Shown: positions 49,029 through 58,704, counted from the first letter of the stretch. The stretch is DNA of 64,000 nt from CAWHQZ01 sp963831645 (GCA_963831645.1 CAWHQZ010000028.1:627035-691034); one strand, 5' to 3'. A program made the numbers and translations. Notes: generated from the letters alone by a model not told the origin.

Positions 49029-51316
49029 ATGGATAGCGACCCAAAACCGAAACGCAAGATTTCCGCCATCCTGGCCGCCGACGTCGTGGGATACTCGTCT
49101 CACACGGAAAAGGACGAGGCCGGAACGTTCACGCGTCTCAGGTCTCTCCGCAAGGAGCTTTTCGAACCGCAGATCAGAAACCATCACGGCCGCATATTCA
49201 AGCTGATGGGCGACGGTCTGCTGGCCGAGTTTGCCAGTGTCGTGGAAGCGGCTCAGTGCGCGGTCATAGTGCAGAGGGAGATGGCGAGCCGCAATGAGAA
49301 GCTGCCGGAGGACCATCGCATCCGTTTCCGGATGGGCATCCATCTCGGCGACATCATCGTTGAGGGCAAGGATCTCCTTGGCGACGGCGTGAACATTGCC
49401 GCCCGTCTTCAGCAGCTCGCCGAGCCAGGTGGCATCGCTGTGTCCGGAGTGGTTCGCGAAAATGTCGGCAACCGGCTTGCTCTCGCCTTCGAGGATAGGG
49501 GCGAGCAGCGGTTAAGGAACATCGAACGGCCGATGCGAGTCTATAGCCTGCTACTTGAAAATGATCGGCCCAAAACAGCAAACGGCCGGGCTGCTGCCTG
49601 GATCGGCGGGCCGATAATGGTCGCTCTCCTTATTGCGGTGATGGTCGAATGGCCGCTGTGGTCTCCCCAGTCGAAATTGGCCATCTCCATCTCAATTGCC
49701 AGCTCCAGCAACAAGGAGGAGTGGCTGAACGAGGCGATCGCTTCGTTCAATGCCGCCTCCAGGACCAGCGCGGCGCTGCAACTCGATGGCAAGCCGGTCT
49801 CTGTCGATGTGGTCCTGGAACAGCTTGAGCCCGGCAAGAAAGACCACTATCGCTCCGGCTCCATGGTTGCCGATATCCTGCCCGGCAAGATCAAACCCAC
49901 TATCGCCTCTCCGGCCGAAAAATTCTGGATATCGAAGCTGAACAACGATTGGCAGGCGGCCAACTCCAAGCCGATAACAACCGAACAGGCGCCGGCTACG
50001 GCGCGCACACCACTCGTCATCGCCATGTGGGAGTCGAGAGCCCAGGCTTTGGAGTGCTGGCCATCTCCAAAACCGCAGTGCACATGGGAGCGTATCCGTG
50101 CCCTTGCGACGAACGCGGACGGATGGACGATGTTCGGGAGGCCCGATTGGGGCAAGTTCAAGCTGGGCTACGGCCACATGGATCAATCCAACTCGGGCAC
50201 CCTGACTGCCGCCATCCTATGCATGCGGGGCCTTGGTAAGAGCGGCGACCTCACCATGGAAGATGTAGACGCAGGCAACGGGTGTGGCCGGATGATTGCC
50301 GCCGTCGAAAAAGCCAAAGTGCACAGCGGCAAAAGGAGTGCTTGGCTGCTCGACAGAATGCGAACCGGCGGTCCAGAATATCTGGACGCTATCGTCACCA
50401 ACGAACAGGAGGTAGTCGAATTCAACCATGACCCGTCGGGGTTGAGAGAGCCCATGGTGTCCGTCTATCCGCAGGACGGCACCGTGTTCAATACCCATCC
50501 CTTCGCCATTCTTGACGGGGCACCGTGGGTCAGCCCGGAGCAAGTCAAAGCGGCAGAGATTTTTCGAAAGTATCTGCTCTCCGACGAACAGCAGGCGCTG
50601 CCTCGTCAAGCACGGCCTCAGGCCGGTCGATGAAGACGCACCGCTCGGTGCTCCTCTGGAAACGGCATATGGTGCTAATCCGGAGGCCAAGCTGGTGACT
50701 ATTGAAGTGCCGGAGGTTCAGGTCTTCGATCGCGTGCGAGAGGTATGGCACGAAGTAAAGAAGCACGCTCACATCGCCATTGTATTTGACAAGTCGAGCA
50801 GCATGGCGGGCGAAAAAATGACCCAGGCTGTCCAAGGCGCGCAGGCGTTTGTATCGGCCATGGACGCGAAGGACTGGCTCGCCTGGTTCACCTTTGATGA
50901 CCGGATTTATGCCAGGACCCAAGGGCTCAAGTCGGAAACCGGCGTGCAACTGCTGAGCGACATCAGATCAACCACCGCTTTCGGCGGTACGGCGCTTTAC
51001 GATGCGGTGGCTTGCTGCGTTTGATACATTGGCAAACAAGCGAAGAACTCGGGAGGATTCGGTTCGCTACGGCATTGTGATCCTCTCGGATAGCGGGGAC
51101 ACAAGCAGTACCACCACATGGACTGCGCTCGAGGCGAAGCTGAAAGATTCAGAGCAAGATCCCACAGGGATCCAGATTCACGCCATAGGCATTGGCGATG
51201 AAGCCAACGAGGCAGTGCTTAAGAAGATCGCCAATCTTGCCCACGGAAGATACTGGAAAGTGAAGAACCCTGCCGACGTTGTCGCGGTTTATAGAGAGAT
51301 CGCCACTCACTACTGA
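49029..51316 (+). CDS. Fusion of class III nucleotide cyclase, solute-binding and VWA domains (two frameshifts)
   Basis: About 761 aa after extra bases near 50600 and 51015 are removed. Residues 1-185 form a class III cyclase: ISAILAADVVGYS (first metal Asp), GRIFKLMGDGLLAEF (second metal Asp), DLLGDGVNIAARLQ (Asn and Arg of the transition state). A membrane helix lies at about 190-212 (IGGPIMVALLIAVMVEWPLW). Residues 220-530 resemble an extracellular solute-binding domain (ISIASSSNKEEWLNEAIASF, LVIAMWESRAQAL, DGAPWVSPEQVKAAEIFRKY). From about 575 a von Willebrand A domain has the MIDAS motif IAIVFDKSSSMAGEKM, AFGGTALYDAVA and YGIVILSDSGDTS. A periplasmic sensor controlling cAMP or cGMP synthesis is the likely role. 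Confidence 0.8.
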
Positions 51317-51358
51317 TGAGTTGGCTAGGGCGAGACGGCGGGAGATCGCACGCAGGCG

Positions 51359-51530
51359 TTATTGCGCCTTGCTCCGGATTGCCTTCGCGCGAGCTTCCAT
51401 TTCTTCCGCCTGGGAATGGCGCCCGGTCTGCCGTAGCAGCGCCGCGTAACCTTCGAGGCTCGCCGCCACCTGGGGATGCTCGGGCCCGAGAGTCTTTTCA
51501 TCGATGCTGCGCTCTTGCGCTCGCTCAATG
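51359..51530 (-). pseudogene. C-terminal fragment of a TPR protein
   Basis: The last 55 residues of a kinesin-light-chain-type TPR protein: RSIDEKTLGPEHPQVAASLE, GYAALLRQTGRHSQAEEMEA and a stop at 51359. Upstream on the minus strand the sequence changes into the antisense of the serine-hydrolase fragment, so the rest of the gene is gone. Confidence 0.65.
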
Positions 51531-51945
51531 AGATGCTCAACAAATCGCCGTGGTTTAATGTGCACTCCATAGTTGTCGCGCGCAGCGGCAAGCTGGTCTA
51601 TGAGGTTTATCGTACCGGCTTTGACGAGAACTGGGGAACCCGGCTCGGCACCGTATCCTACACGGCGGACATGCCACACGATGTCCGCTCGATCAGCAAG
51701 AGCGTTGTCTCGCTCCTCTTCGGGATCGCGCTCGATCGAGGATTGATTGCAAGCGTCGATGACCCAGTGCACATCTACTTTCCCGACTATGCGGTGCTTC
51801 GGACGCGGAAAAGGACGCATTCTGCTACGGCATTGTTGACGATGACATCAGGGCTCGAGTGGGACGAGCACCGTTCGTACGACGATCCAAAGAATAACGA
51901 AATCATGATGAGCGGTTCTCAGACGGGAGACCCGATTCGTAAATC
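51500..51945 (+). pseudogene. Beta-lactamase-family serine hydrolase fragment
   Basis: The frame encodes SPWFNVHSIVVARSGKLVYE, the SxxK motif in HDVRSISKSVVSLLFGIALD, DDPVHIYFPDYAVLRTRK and LLTMTSGLEWDE. This is the first 150 residues of a class C beta-lactamase-like hydrolase (PF00144). The Tyr-x-Asn and HxG motifs are missing: homology stops near 51945, where unrelated sequence leading to the integrative module begins. The N-terminus is also cut, overlapping the TPR fragment on the other strand. Confidence 0.68.
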
Positions 51946-52040
51946 AAATCGTTGTCCCAACTCCCGCGATAGCGGGTTCGTTCAATCCCCTAACTGAAGA
52001 CAGGCCCTAGAGGTCCTGTGTAACGGGAGTGTGGTCCGCA

Positions 52041-53117
52041 ATGGTGCGAATGCCAGTCTTTGATCCCATCGAATACCTTGTTTCTCGTCGTTACCCGGCT
52101 TGGAAAATCGAGCTTCCAAATTTTCACAGCTTGGCTGAAGCAGAATCGATCGGAAGGCGAAGAAAGTCGCGCGAGAAAGCACTCGCCTATGAGCAGGAAC
52201 TTCGGTGCAAAACGCCGGAGGAGATCAACGACCTAGTGAAAGCCGAGAAGGCGGCCGAGGTTGAACAACTGCGGCGAAAACAAGAAGCTGAGGAAAATGC
52301 CCGCTTCTTCAATCAACCCGCGGCAAGGGCCGATTTCACGCACTGGGGCAGGCTTTCCTACTGGACGCTCGATGAAGCGGTAGCGCTGTCCTTTGGCCGG
52401 GCGCCCGAGAGCGTGAACTGGAAGGTAATCGAAGCCATCGAAGCCTACACAAACATGTCTCCTTTCGCGTTTCAGTACAACCGCCGGCGGCAGCTAGCAC
52501 TGAGGGCGAAGGCATCTTCCGAGCTTTACGATCCTGTAAGGCCCGGTTTCTTCATAGCCTGGGCCAAGAGGCTCGACTGGGACATTAAGCCAAGCCTGGA
52601 AGCTGTGGTCGCGGTGCGCGGAGGGCAGATAGGAGATTGGAAGACGGCTTATGAGAACGAGAGGGATGCTCATGCGAAGACCATGGAATGGGCGAAGTCA
52701 AAAATTGGCGAGGTAATGGATTCCGCAAAGCAACATCAGGCGGATGCTTTCGAGTCGGCGAAGCAGTCCCAAGCGGAAGCTTTCGAGATCGGGCGCCAAG
52801 TTGTGGCGGAGCGCGACGCCGAAATAGCGCAAGCTGCAGGAGGTCCTGCGCGCGGCGGAGGCGCGAAAAATCGTACAGGAGAATCAGATTGCGAAGGTGC
52901 CGTCACCGGATGCAAGTTCGCGCGAGCGGGAAAGCATGCTTCGCCTTATTATAGGGATGGCGATTAAAGGTTACACCTATGACCCTGCTGCGGCAAAGAA
53001 CCGGCCGGTCAAAGAGATTGCTGATGACCTCCAGTTCTCGGTATCGGTTTGGACGAAGATACCGTCCGTAAATATCTCCAGGAGGCCAAGGGTCTCATTC
53101 CTCGCGAAACCGAATAA
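52041..53117 (+). CDS. Hypothetical coiled-coil protein of an integrative module (two frame changes)
   Basis: About 358 aa across frame changes near 52850 and 53037. Blocks include IEYLVSRRYPAWKIELPNFH, FTHWGRLSYWTLDEAVALSF, GRAPESVNWKVIEAI and a coiled coil (AKSKIGEVMDSAKQHQADAF). After the first shift it reads AEARKIVQENQIAKVPSPDA and MLRLIIGMAIKGYTYDPAAA, and after the second, GLDEDTVRKYLQEAKGLIPR to the TAA at 53115. The end looks like a small DNA-binding HTH (EIADDLQ ... DEDTVRKYL). Such genes sit beside AlpA and integrase genes in Rhizobiales; function unknown. Confidence 0.65.
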
Positions 53118-53222
53118 CGGGTGCTGAAACCGAACTCGGTTTCAGTCAAACCGAATACGGCCACCGAGTCGGCTGCACTTCCTAGAACGGCTTCATCCTC
53201 AACTGGATGGAGTCGCACCCCG

Positions 53223-53426
53223 ATGAATACCGCTGAATTGCCGAGTACCGGCTTCCTTCGCCAGCCTTCCATCATCGCCCCGAATGGACCAATCCCGGTT
53301 AGCCGCTCCACTTGGTGGGCAGGCGTCAAGGAAGGCCGCTACCCCAAGCCGGTGAAGCTTGGCCCTCGAATTACCGCTTGGCGCGTGGAAGACATCCGCG
53401 CCCTGATCGAGAAGGGCGCCGCCTGA
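53223..53426 (+). CDS. AlpA-type phage regulator
   Basis: A 67-aa MerR-like winged-helix protein of the AlpA family. The core reads VSRSTWWAGVKEGRYPKPVK and LGPRITAWRVEDIRALIE. AlpA proteins activate excision or integrase genes of mobile elements. The ATG at 53223 was chosen to fit the usual family length. The next gene starts one base after its stop. Confidence 0.78.
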   Translation: MNTAELPSTGFLRQPSIIAPNGPIPVSRSTWWAGVKEGRYPKPVKLGPRITAWRVEDIRALIEKGAA

Positions 53427-53427
53427 C

Positions 53428-53946
53428 ATGACCCGTCGCCGCGCGTCGGCCCGGCGGGTCAAGAAGCACTTGAGCTACACGGCAGAAGAGGCGGCGGACG
53501 TGCTGGGCGTCCATCGCCATACCGTGCGGCGCTGGATCACCTCCAAGGCCCTTCCGGCGCTGACCGACAAGAGACCGCATCTGATCCTCGGCCGCGACCT
53601 TCAGGCCTTCCTGTTCGCTCCCTCACCCGGCCGGGCAAGGCTGAAGCCGGGCGAATTCTACTGCGTCAAGTGCCGCCTTCCGAAACGGCCGGCACTCGGC
53701 ATGGCGGACTACATGCCGATCAACGACCGCATCTGCAATCTGCGGGGCATCTGCCCCGACTGCGAAATCCTGATTTACCGCCGCGTCGCCCTGGACAAAC
53801 TTGACGCAGTTTCCGGCGATCTGGAGATAACGCGCCCGCCCACGGAGCAACACCTATTAGAGCGCTCCCGCCCCTCCATAAATGTTGACTTTGGAGAGAC
53901 CCGACATGACCCGATCAAAGCACTGCGTCGAAAACAAGCGGATTAA
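53428..53946 (+). CDS. Helix-turn-helix protein with zinc-ribbon-like cysteines
   Basis: A 172-aa protein. Residues 15-60 form an excisionase-like HTH (LSYTAEEAADVLGVHRHTVR, RWITSKALPAL). Residues 75-115 contain five cysteines (YCVKCRLPKRPA, RICNLRGICPDCE), in the spacing of a zinc ribbon. It overlaps the integrase start by 41 bp. Proteins of this type recur directly upstream of integrases in alphaproteobacteria and probably regulate excision. Confidence 0.75.
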   Translation: MTRRRASARRVKKHLSYTAEEAADVLGVHRHTVRRWITSKALPALTDKRPHLILGRDLQAFLFAPSPGRARLKPGEFYCVKCRLPKRPALGMADYMPINDRICNLRGICPDCEILIYRRVALDKLDAVSGDLEITRPPTEQHLLERSRPSINVDFGETRHDPIKALRRKQAD

Positions 53947-55005
53947 GCGCCGTTACCTGCAATGGCTGAAGGACGCTAAGGGATACGGCATCGCCTCCAC
54001 CGACATGGCCGCGGCAGCTATCGCCCGATTCGAAGGCTATACCGGTCACCGCGACTTCAGGCGTTTCCATGTGGAGCAGGCGCGCGGTTTCAAGGCCCAT
54101 CTCACCGGCAAGGCGAAGGGTGCCCGATCCGGCGAACCCCTGAGCAGGGCGACGGTGGCATCCACCCTGAGACAGCTCAAGGCCTTCTTCACATGGCTTG
54201 CCGATCAGCCGGGCTACCGGTCCGCCATCCGCTATGCGGACGCGGCCTATTTCACTCCAGCGAGCCAGGACGAGCGGATCGCCAGCGGCGTGCGCTTCAG
54301 GCCGATACCTGAGCCGGAGGAGATCGAGAAAGTCCTGCGCGCCATGCCGGATGACACCGAAATTGCCAAGCGGGACAGCGCCCTCATCGCCTTCATCTTC
54401 CTGACCGGGGCGCGCGACCGGGCGGTTGCATCGCTGAAGCTGAAGCATCTGGACATCGAAACTGGCAAGGTTTTTCAAGATGCCCGCGAAGTCAAAACTA
54501 AGCGCGCCAAGACCTTCGTGACGCAGTTCTTCCCCGTTGGCGAACTGCCCCCCACCATAGTCAGGGAATGGGTAGACTTCCTGAAAACCAAGGGCTTCGG
54601 TCCTGATGACCCTCTGTTCCCGGCGACCGAAGTGGTGCTTCATGGCATGGTGCAGTCCGCGACCGTCGGACTTTCCCGCGGCACTGGCAGACGACGACGC
54701 CGATCCGCAAAATCTTCAGGACAGCCTTCGCTCGCGCTGGGCTTCCCTACTTCAATCCTCACAGCTTCCGGTCAACCCTCGCCCGGCTTGGCGAGAGGCT
54801 TTGTGGCCCCGGGGAGGAATGGAAGGCGTGGAGCCAGAATCTTGGCCACACCGATATGATGACGACATTCTCAAGCTACGGGCACGTGCCCGAGCACCGG
54901 CAATGCGACATCATCACCAATATCGGGCAGCGGAAAAAGGAGCCGGACGATCTCGCATCGGTCATTGCCAGCGCCATTCGCAGCTCGGGCATAAAGGCGG
55001 CGTGA
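53906..55005 (+). CDS. Tyrosine recombinase / integrase (frameshifted near 54680)
   Basis: About 366 aa. The N-terminal SAM-like domain has RRYLQWLKDAKGYGIASTDM and STLRQLKAFFTWLADQPG. The catalytic domain begins with the first Arg in FLTGARDRAVASLKLKH, then REVKTKRAKTF (Lys). After the frame change it continues LPYFNPHSFRSTLARLGERL (HxxR) and SQNLGHTDMMTTFSSYGHVP, which holds the last His and the nucleophilic Tyr. All catalytic residues are therefore present once the shift is corrected. It is the probable integrase of the small module. Confidence 0.88.
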
Positions 55006-55197
55006 GCTGGCCCGCCCCCCGTTTCCTTTCGAACGGAACATCTTAGCGCATCATTGATCGTATGTTCAGTCGTCGCCATCGGAACCGAACCTGCCCCCTG
55101 ATCCCAGTGGGTACAGATATTCCCGAAATCGATAGCGCCGCAAAGAAGGTTATGCCCAGCCGTGCTCCCGAACAGGCCCCCAACCGTCAGCAAACGT

Positions 55198-55221
55198 CGG
55201 TATATTTGACGGTATATTTGA
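55198..55221. repeat. Tandem 12-bp repeat beside the integrase gene
   Basis: CGGTATATTTGA occurs twice in direct succession, about 190 bp after the integrase stop, inside an AT-rich patch (55200-55260) that contrasts with the GC-rich surroundings. Such repeats near integrase genes are often arm-type binding sites or lie next to the attachment site, but no matching att copy was found at the other end. Confidence 0.5.
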
Positions 55222-55274
55222 AGTTATTGATCATTAAACCTAATAGTTACAATATGTTGTGCTGACTTGTCGAG

Positions 55275-55529
55275 TCACGCATGCGCACCATTCTTGCACA
55301 ACGTCAGCCAAGACCATCGGGGTCGAACGCCTACAGCGGATCGCCTGCGGCGAAGATGGCGCAAGCGAAGCTGCTCGATCGTCGTATCCCTCGGGGCTTG
55401 GTCGCCCGTCTCGCTCTCCTTCGGGTTGCTTGCCCGCTTGGAGAGCTTGCCGGCGGGCGGAGCGGAGGATTGCACGTCCTGTCGTAACTCCGTACGGGCC
55501 GTCTCTTTGGTCATAGCTCGCGTCGGCAT
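55275..55529 (-). CDS. Small basic hypothetical protein
   Basis: An 84-aa frame whose start at 55529 has a good Shine-Dalgarno (AGGAAGGAG, seven bases upstream). The protein is charged and probably disordered (KETARTELRQDVQSSAPPAG, KLSKRASNPKESETGDQAP), and the C-terminal 30 residues, rich in Arg, may be out of frame. No family is recognised. Confidence 0.4.
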   Translation of the reverse strand: MPTRAMTKETARTELRQDVQSSAPPAGKLSKRASNPKESETGDQAPRDTTIEQLRLRHLRRRRSAVGVRPRWSWLTLCKNGAHA

Positions 55530-55831
55530 CGAAGAACTCCTTCCTGGGGCAGATAGATCCCTCGTAAGCAGCGTATCGACGCGATTTCGTGCCGGCTGTG
55601 ATAAATCTCACACGCCCGCGCGACTCGGCCCAACGGCCATGCGGCGGACAAACGAACAAACCCGTCGCCAGGCGTTTGCATGTTTCGGGTCGCTGGCCGC
55701 GATACGGAGCAGACGCTCGTGAACTGGAACGTGGTAGGAAGAGATCTCCAGGCTTTGGCCGTTTCGGGACAGCGCGAGTGGGACCGGCCTATCGGCTGAC
55801 CGAAGTCATCAACCGCAGCGAATACAAGTCT
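55530..55831. other. Gap without a recognisable gene
   Basis: About 300 bp between two divergent or tandem small minus-strand genes. I see no gene with homology or a good ribosome-binding site. It may hold the promoter of the gene starting at 55529. Confidence 0.4.
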
Positions 55832-55993
55832 TCAGCCGGTCTTGGCGCCTTCGTCCGGCAGCTGCTCGGGGTCGCGGGCAACTTTGCGTTTGGCCGCCTC
55901 TTCTTCGCGGCGCTGCAGCTTTTCGTCTCTCTTGCGCTGCTTGGCGCGAGTTCGCTCGCTGCGCAGCTGCCTGTAGCTGGGCTTGAAAGCCAT
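55832..55993 (-). CDS. Small basic helical protein
   Basis: A 53-aa protein, MAFKPSYRQLRSERTRAKQR followed by KRDEKLQRREEEAAKRKVAR, with AGGAGG five bases before the ATG. It is almost entirely a charged helix. Short proteins of this kind are common in Hyphomicrobiales and have no assigned function. Confidence 0.65.
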   Translation of the reverse strand: MAFKPSYRQLRSERTRAKQRKRDEKLQRREEEAAKRKVARDPEQLPDEGAKTG

Positions 55994-56261
55994 AGGATCC
56001 TCCTCTTGCTGGACGACCTGCCGCCTTCCTTGCACTCGGCGTTGGCCGGGCGGGGCAAAATCCACACCAACGTTCCGGCAAAGAAGATTACTTCGCCGTA
56101 GGGAAAATGCAGCAAGATTCCACGCCCGGGAGCGTGAATGGCAGGTGCTGGAACGACGATGCCGGAAAGCACTGCCTGCCGGCGCCGTCTGGCGGCTAGA
56201 AATCCATGTCAAGCACTAACGCCAGGCCGGCTGGCCAGCGCATTTTTTTGGCGAAACTTAC

Positions 56262-56471
56262 CTAAACCGCCTTGAGGTTTTCCGCCGATGTCTTGCCGCG
56301 CTTGGGGTCGCGTTGTTCCTCGTAGGAAATCTTCTGGCCTTCGTTCAGGCTGCTCATGCCGGCTCTTTCAACCGCCGAGATGTGGACGAAAACGTCCGAT
56401 CCGCCGCTGTCCGGCTGAATGAAACCAAAACCCTTGTTGACGTTGAACCACTTTACAGTTCCGACAGGCAT
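56262..56471 (-). CDS. cspA: Cold-shock protein (CspA family)
   Basis: A 69-aa single OB-fold. RNP1 is KGFGFIQPD, RNP2 is VFVHISAVE, and the start MPVGTVKWFNVNK is typical. GGAGG precedes the ATG at 56471. It binds single-stranded RNA and prevents secondary structure; some members act as antiterminators. The 5' leader between 56472 and about 56600 could carry the usual regulatory structure, but I could not verify one. Confidence 0.94.
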   Translation of the reverse strand: MPVGTVKWFNVNKGFGFIQPDSGGSDVFVHISAVERAGMSSLNEGQKISYEEQRDPKRGKTSAENLKAV

Positions 56472-56707
56472 CACCTTCCTCCAATTCAGTCGCTGGCGCC
56501 GCATCGCGTGAGCGGCACATCAAACTGTACCGCAAAACGGCAAGGAACCAGCGTCTTGTGGCAAGGCTCGCCGGCAATCCAACCAGAATGACGCACTCTT
56601 AATAGGGTTACCGGGCATTATTGCAAGACCGAAAAATCGTAGGCCCGCTTGGGCACGGCTGCAGAAACGGCTTATTATATCGGCAGCGGATAGAGATAGG
56701 ACAGCAC

Positions 56708-56890
56708 ATGCAATTCACCGTAGGCCTCAAGCTCAAGGGCAAGTCGCGTCACATGGCGGTCACCGCTGAAGACGCGCTCATAGCCGCGCTCAAGGTAAAG
56801 ACGGAATACCCGGAGGCCCGCATCGTCTATGTCCGTCCACAGAACCGCCGCGGTGACGCGCGCCATCCACCCGTTGCCCACGAGGACTGA
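56708..56890 (+). CDS. Small hypothetical protein
   Basis: A 60-aa protein with the beta-alpha-beta look of a small RNA- or DNA-binding protein (MQFTVGLKLKGKSRHMAVTA, EDALIAALKVKTEYPEARIV, YVRPQNRRG). No family is recognised, but codon use and composition fit a real gene. It precedes the polyol operon by about 130 bp. Confidence 0.55.
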   Translation: MQFTVGLKLKGKSRHMAVTAEDALIAALKVKTEYPEARIVYVRPQNRRGDARHPPVAHED

Positions 56891-57017
56891 CAACAATAGG
56901 GCGGAGCCTGACCGGACCTGGACCAGCGCGCCTGCTTGACAAGTGGTATATTTGCTCCCCCTAATAGCAAAAGCTCAGCAAACTGCGATCCTCCAACGAG
57001 GGTGGCAGACGATCGCC

Positions 57018-57686
57018 ATGAGTCTCCGGGATGGGTTCGAACTCGTCATCTTCGACTGCGACGGCGTTCTCGTCGACAGCGAGGTTCTCGCCGCCCAGTG
57101 CCTGTCGCACCTACTGACACACTACGGAATGGCGACATCGATGAGCGATGTGTTCAATGACTACCTGGGAGCCAACTTCAGGATTGTCCAGAACGCCTTC
57201 CGGCGCGCCGTGGGGCGACCGCTGCCCCAGCGCTTCCAGGCGGAGTTCATGGCTGACCTGGCGCGCCGCATCTCGGCTTCGCTGAAGCCGGTCAGAGGAA
57301 TTGAAGACGTGCTTACGCGCCTGGGAATTCTCTCGTGCGTCGCTTCATCGAGCCAGCGGGCGCGGATCGCCCACTCGCTGGCGGTCACCGGTCTCGATCG
57401 CTTCGGGCTGCGGATATTCGATGGCTCGATGGTGGCGCGGAGCAAACCTGAGCCTGATCTTTTTCTCCACGCCGCCCAGTGCATGGGAGCGACGCCCGCC
57501 CGGGTGCTGGTGGTCGAGGACAGCGTGAAGGGTGTCACGGCGGCGAAGGCGGCCGGGATGACCGTGTGGGGGTTCATCGGCGGCAGCCACTACGCGCACC
57601 TCGACGGGAACGCGCTGCTCGCCGCCGCCGGCGCCGACCGCGTATTCCGTGACATGAGGGAGTTTGCCGCGGATCGGGATCGCTGA
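57018..57686 (+). CDS. HAD-superfamily sugar-phosphatase-like hydrolase
   Basis: A 222-aa protein of the HAD subfamily with an alpha-helical cap. Motif I is VIFDCDGVLVDSE (nucleophile Asp and acid Asp), motif II is SCVASSSQRARIA, motif III/IV are ARSKPEPDLFLHAAQCMG and VLVVEDSVKGVTAAKAAGM. The ATG at 57018 was chosen because the domain begins nine residues later. It is the first gene of the polyol operon. Members in this context dephosphorylate sugar or polyol phosphates. Its stop runs directly into the regulator start (TGAATG). Confidence 0.85.
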   Translation: MSLRDGFELVIFDCDGVLVDSEVLAAQCLSHLLTHYGMATSMSDVFNDYLGANFRIVQNAFRRAVGRPLPQRFQAEFMADLARRISASLKPVRGIEDVLTRLGILSCVASSSQRARIAHSLAVTGLDRFGLRIFDGSMVARSKPEPDLFLHAAQCMGATPARVLVVEDSVKGVTAAKAAGMTVWGFIGGSHYAHLDGNALLAAAGADRVFRDMREFAADRDR

Positions 57687-58656
57687 ATGGGCGGCGACAA
57701 TGAGAGCTCGAACTCGATGACGCGGCCCGGGCCGGCTGGCTCTACTTCATCGCCGGCAATACCCAGGGCGAGATCGCCAGGAAACTGAATGTCTCTCGCC
57801 CGACGGCGCAGCGCCTCGTCTCGCTGGCTCTCTCCGCGCGCCTGATCACCTTCCGCCTCGAGCATCCGATTGCCGCCTGCATGGCGCTCGCGAGGGACCT
57901 GAAGGATCGCTTCGGCCTGGTCTACTGCGAAGTCGTGCCGACCAATTCGGAGGCGCCTTCCTCGGCCGCCGGCATCGCCAAGAGCGCGGCAGCGTTTCTC
58001 GAGCATCGGCTGCGCTCTGACGTCCCGGCCATCATTGCCCTTGGAACGGGACGGGCGCTCAGGGCCGCGGTCGAAGAGCTGCCGGCGATGAGCTGTCCCA
58101 GCCATCAACTGGTTTCCCTGGTCGGCAATATTTCGCCCGATGGCTCGGCGAGCTTCTATGATGTGCTGACCCGCATGGCGGAATCTGACCCAGGCGCCGC
58201 ATTACCCCATGCCGCTGCCGCTGTTCGCATCGTCCGCCGAAGAGCGCGATCTGTTTGCCAGCCTGTCCACGGTCAAGAAGGTGCGCACTCTCGCACAGCG
58301 GGCCGACTTGACGCTGGTCGGCGTCGGCCAGATCGACCTCGAGGCGCAGATCTACGTGGATGGTTTCGTCAGCCGCGGCGATCTACTGGAATTCATCCGC
58401 AACGGCAGCATCGGCGAAATCGTCGGTTGGTGTTTCGACGCTAAAGGGGAAGATCGTCGGCGGCCCCTCGCGCGACAGAATCACCAGCGTGCCGCTGGAG
58501 ATCCCGGCCAAGAGGCTCATCGTCGGCGCGGCCGTCGGCGCCGCCAAGGCAGCGGCGATCCGAGCCGCTGTCACCGGCAGGCTGCTGAGCGGGCTCATCA
58601 CCGATGAGCAAACCTCGAGGGCAATTCTCCGCCTTGACGCAAAGTCAACCGTGTGA
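57687..58656 (+). CDS. SorC/DeoR-type sugar-binding transcription regulator (three frame changes)
   Basis: About 322 aa after frame changes near 57712, 58200 and 58445. The HTH is WLYFIAGNTQGEIARKLNVS followed by RPTAQRLVSLALS. The sugar-binding domain has LKDRFGLVYCEVVPTNSEAP, AIIALGTGRALRAAVEELP, SLVGNISPDGSASFYDV, TLVGVGQIDLEAQIYVDG, and RLIVGAAVGAAKAAAIRAAV. It probably binds the twin-dyad operator at 58657-58687 and responds to a phosphorylated sugar or polyol. It starts directly after the HAD stop codon. Confidence 0.85.
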
Positions 58657-58687
58657 GAGCATTTGCTTGCAAAAGGAGCAAATGCTC
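58657..58687. promoter_or_regulatory. Twin-dyad operator ahead of smoE
   Basis: GAGCATTTGCT (58657-58667) is repeated in perfect inverted form as AGCAAATGCTC (58677-58687). Each arm is also part of a smaller dyad of type GAGCA-NN-TGCTC, one imperfect and one perfect, with centres 19 bp apart. The site begins right after the regulator stop codon and ends 17 bp before the ATG of the substrate-binding gene. SorC-family regulators are oligomers and bind such repeated dyads; alternatively the repeat could fold as an mRNA hairpin. Confidence 0.6.
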
Positions 58688-58704
58688 CAGTTAGGGAGGA
58701 AGTC

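Noticed and set aside
51950..52010. tRNA-like TTCGTTCAATCCC sequence
   Set aside because: No matching acceptor, D or anticodon arms could be built around it.
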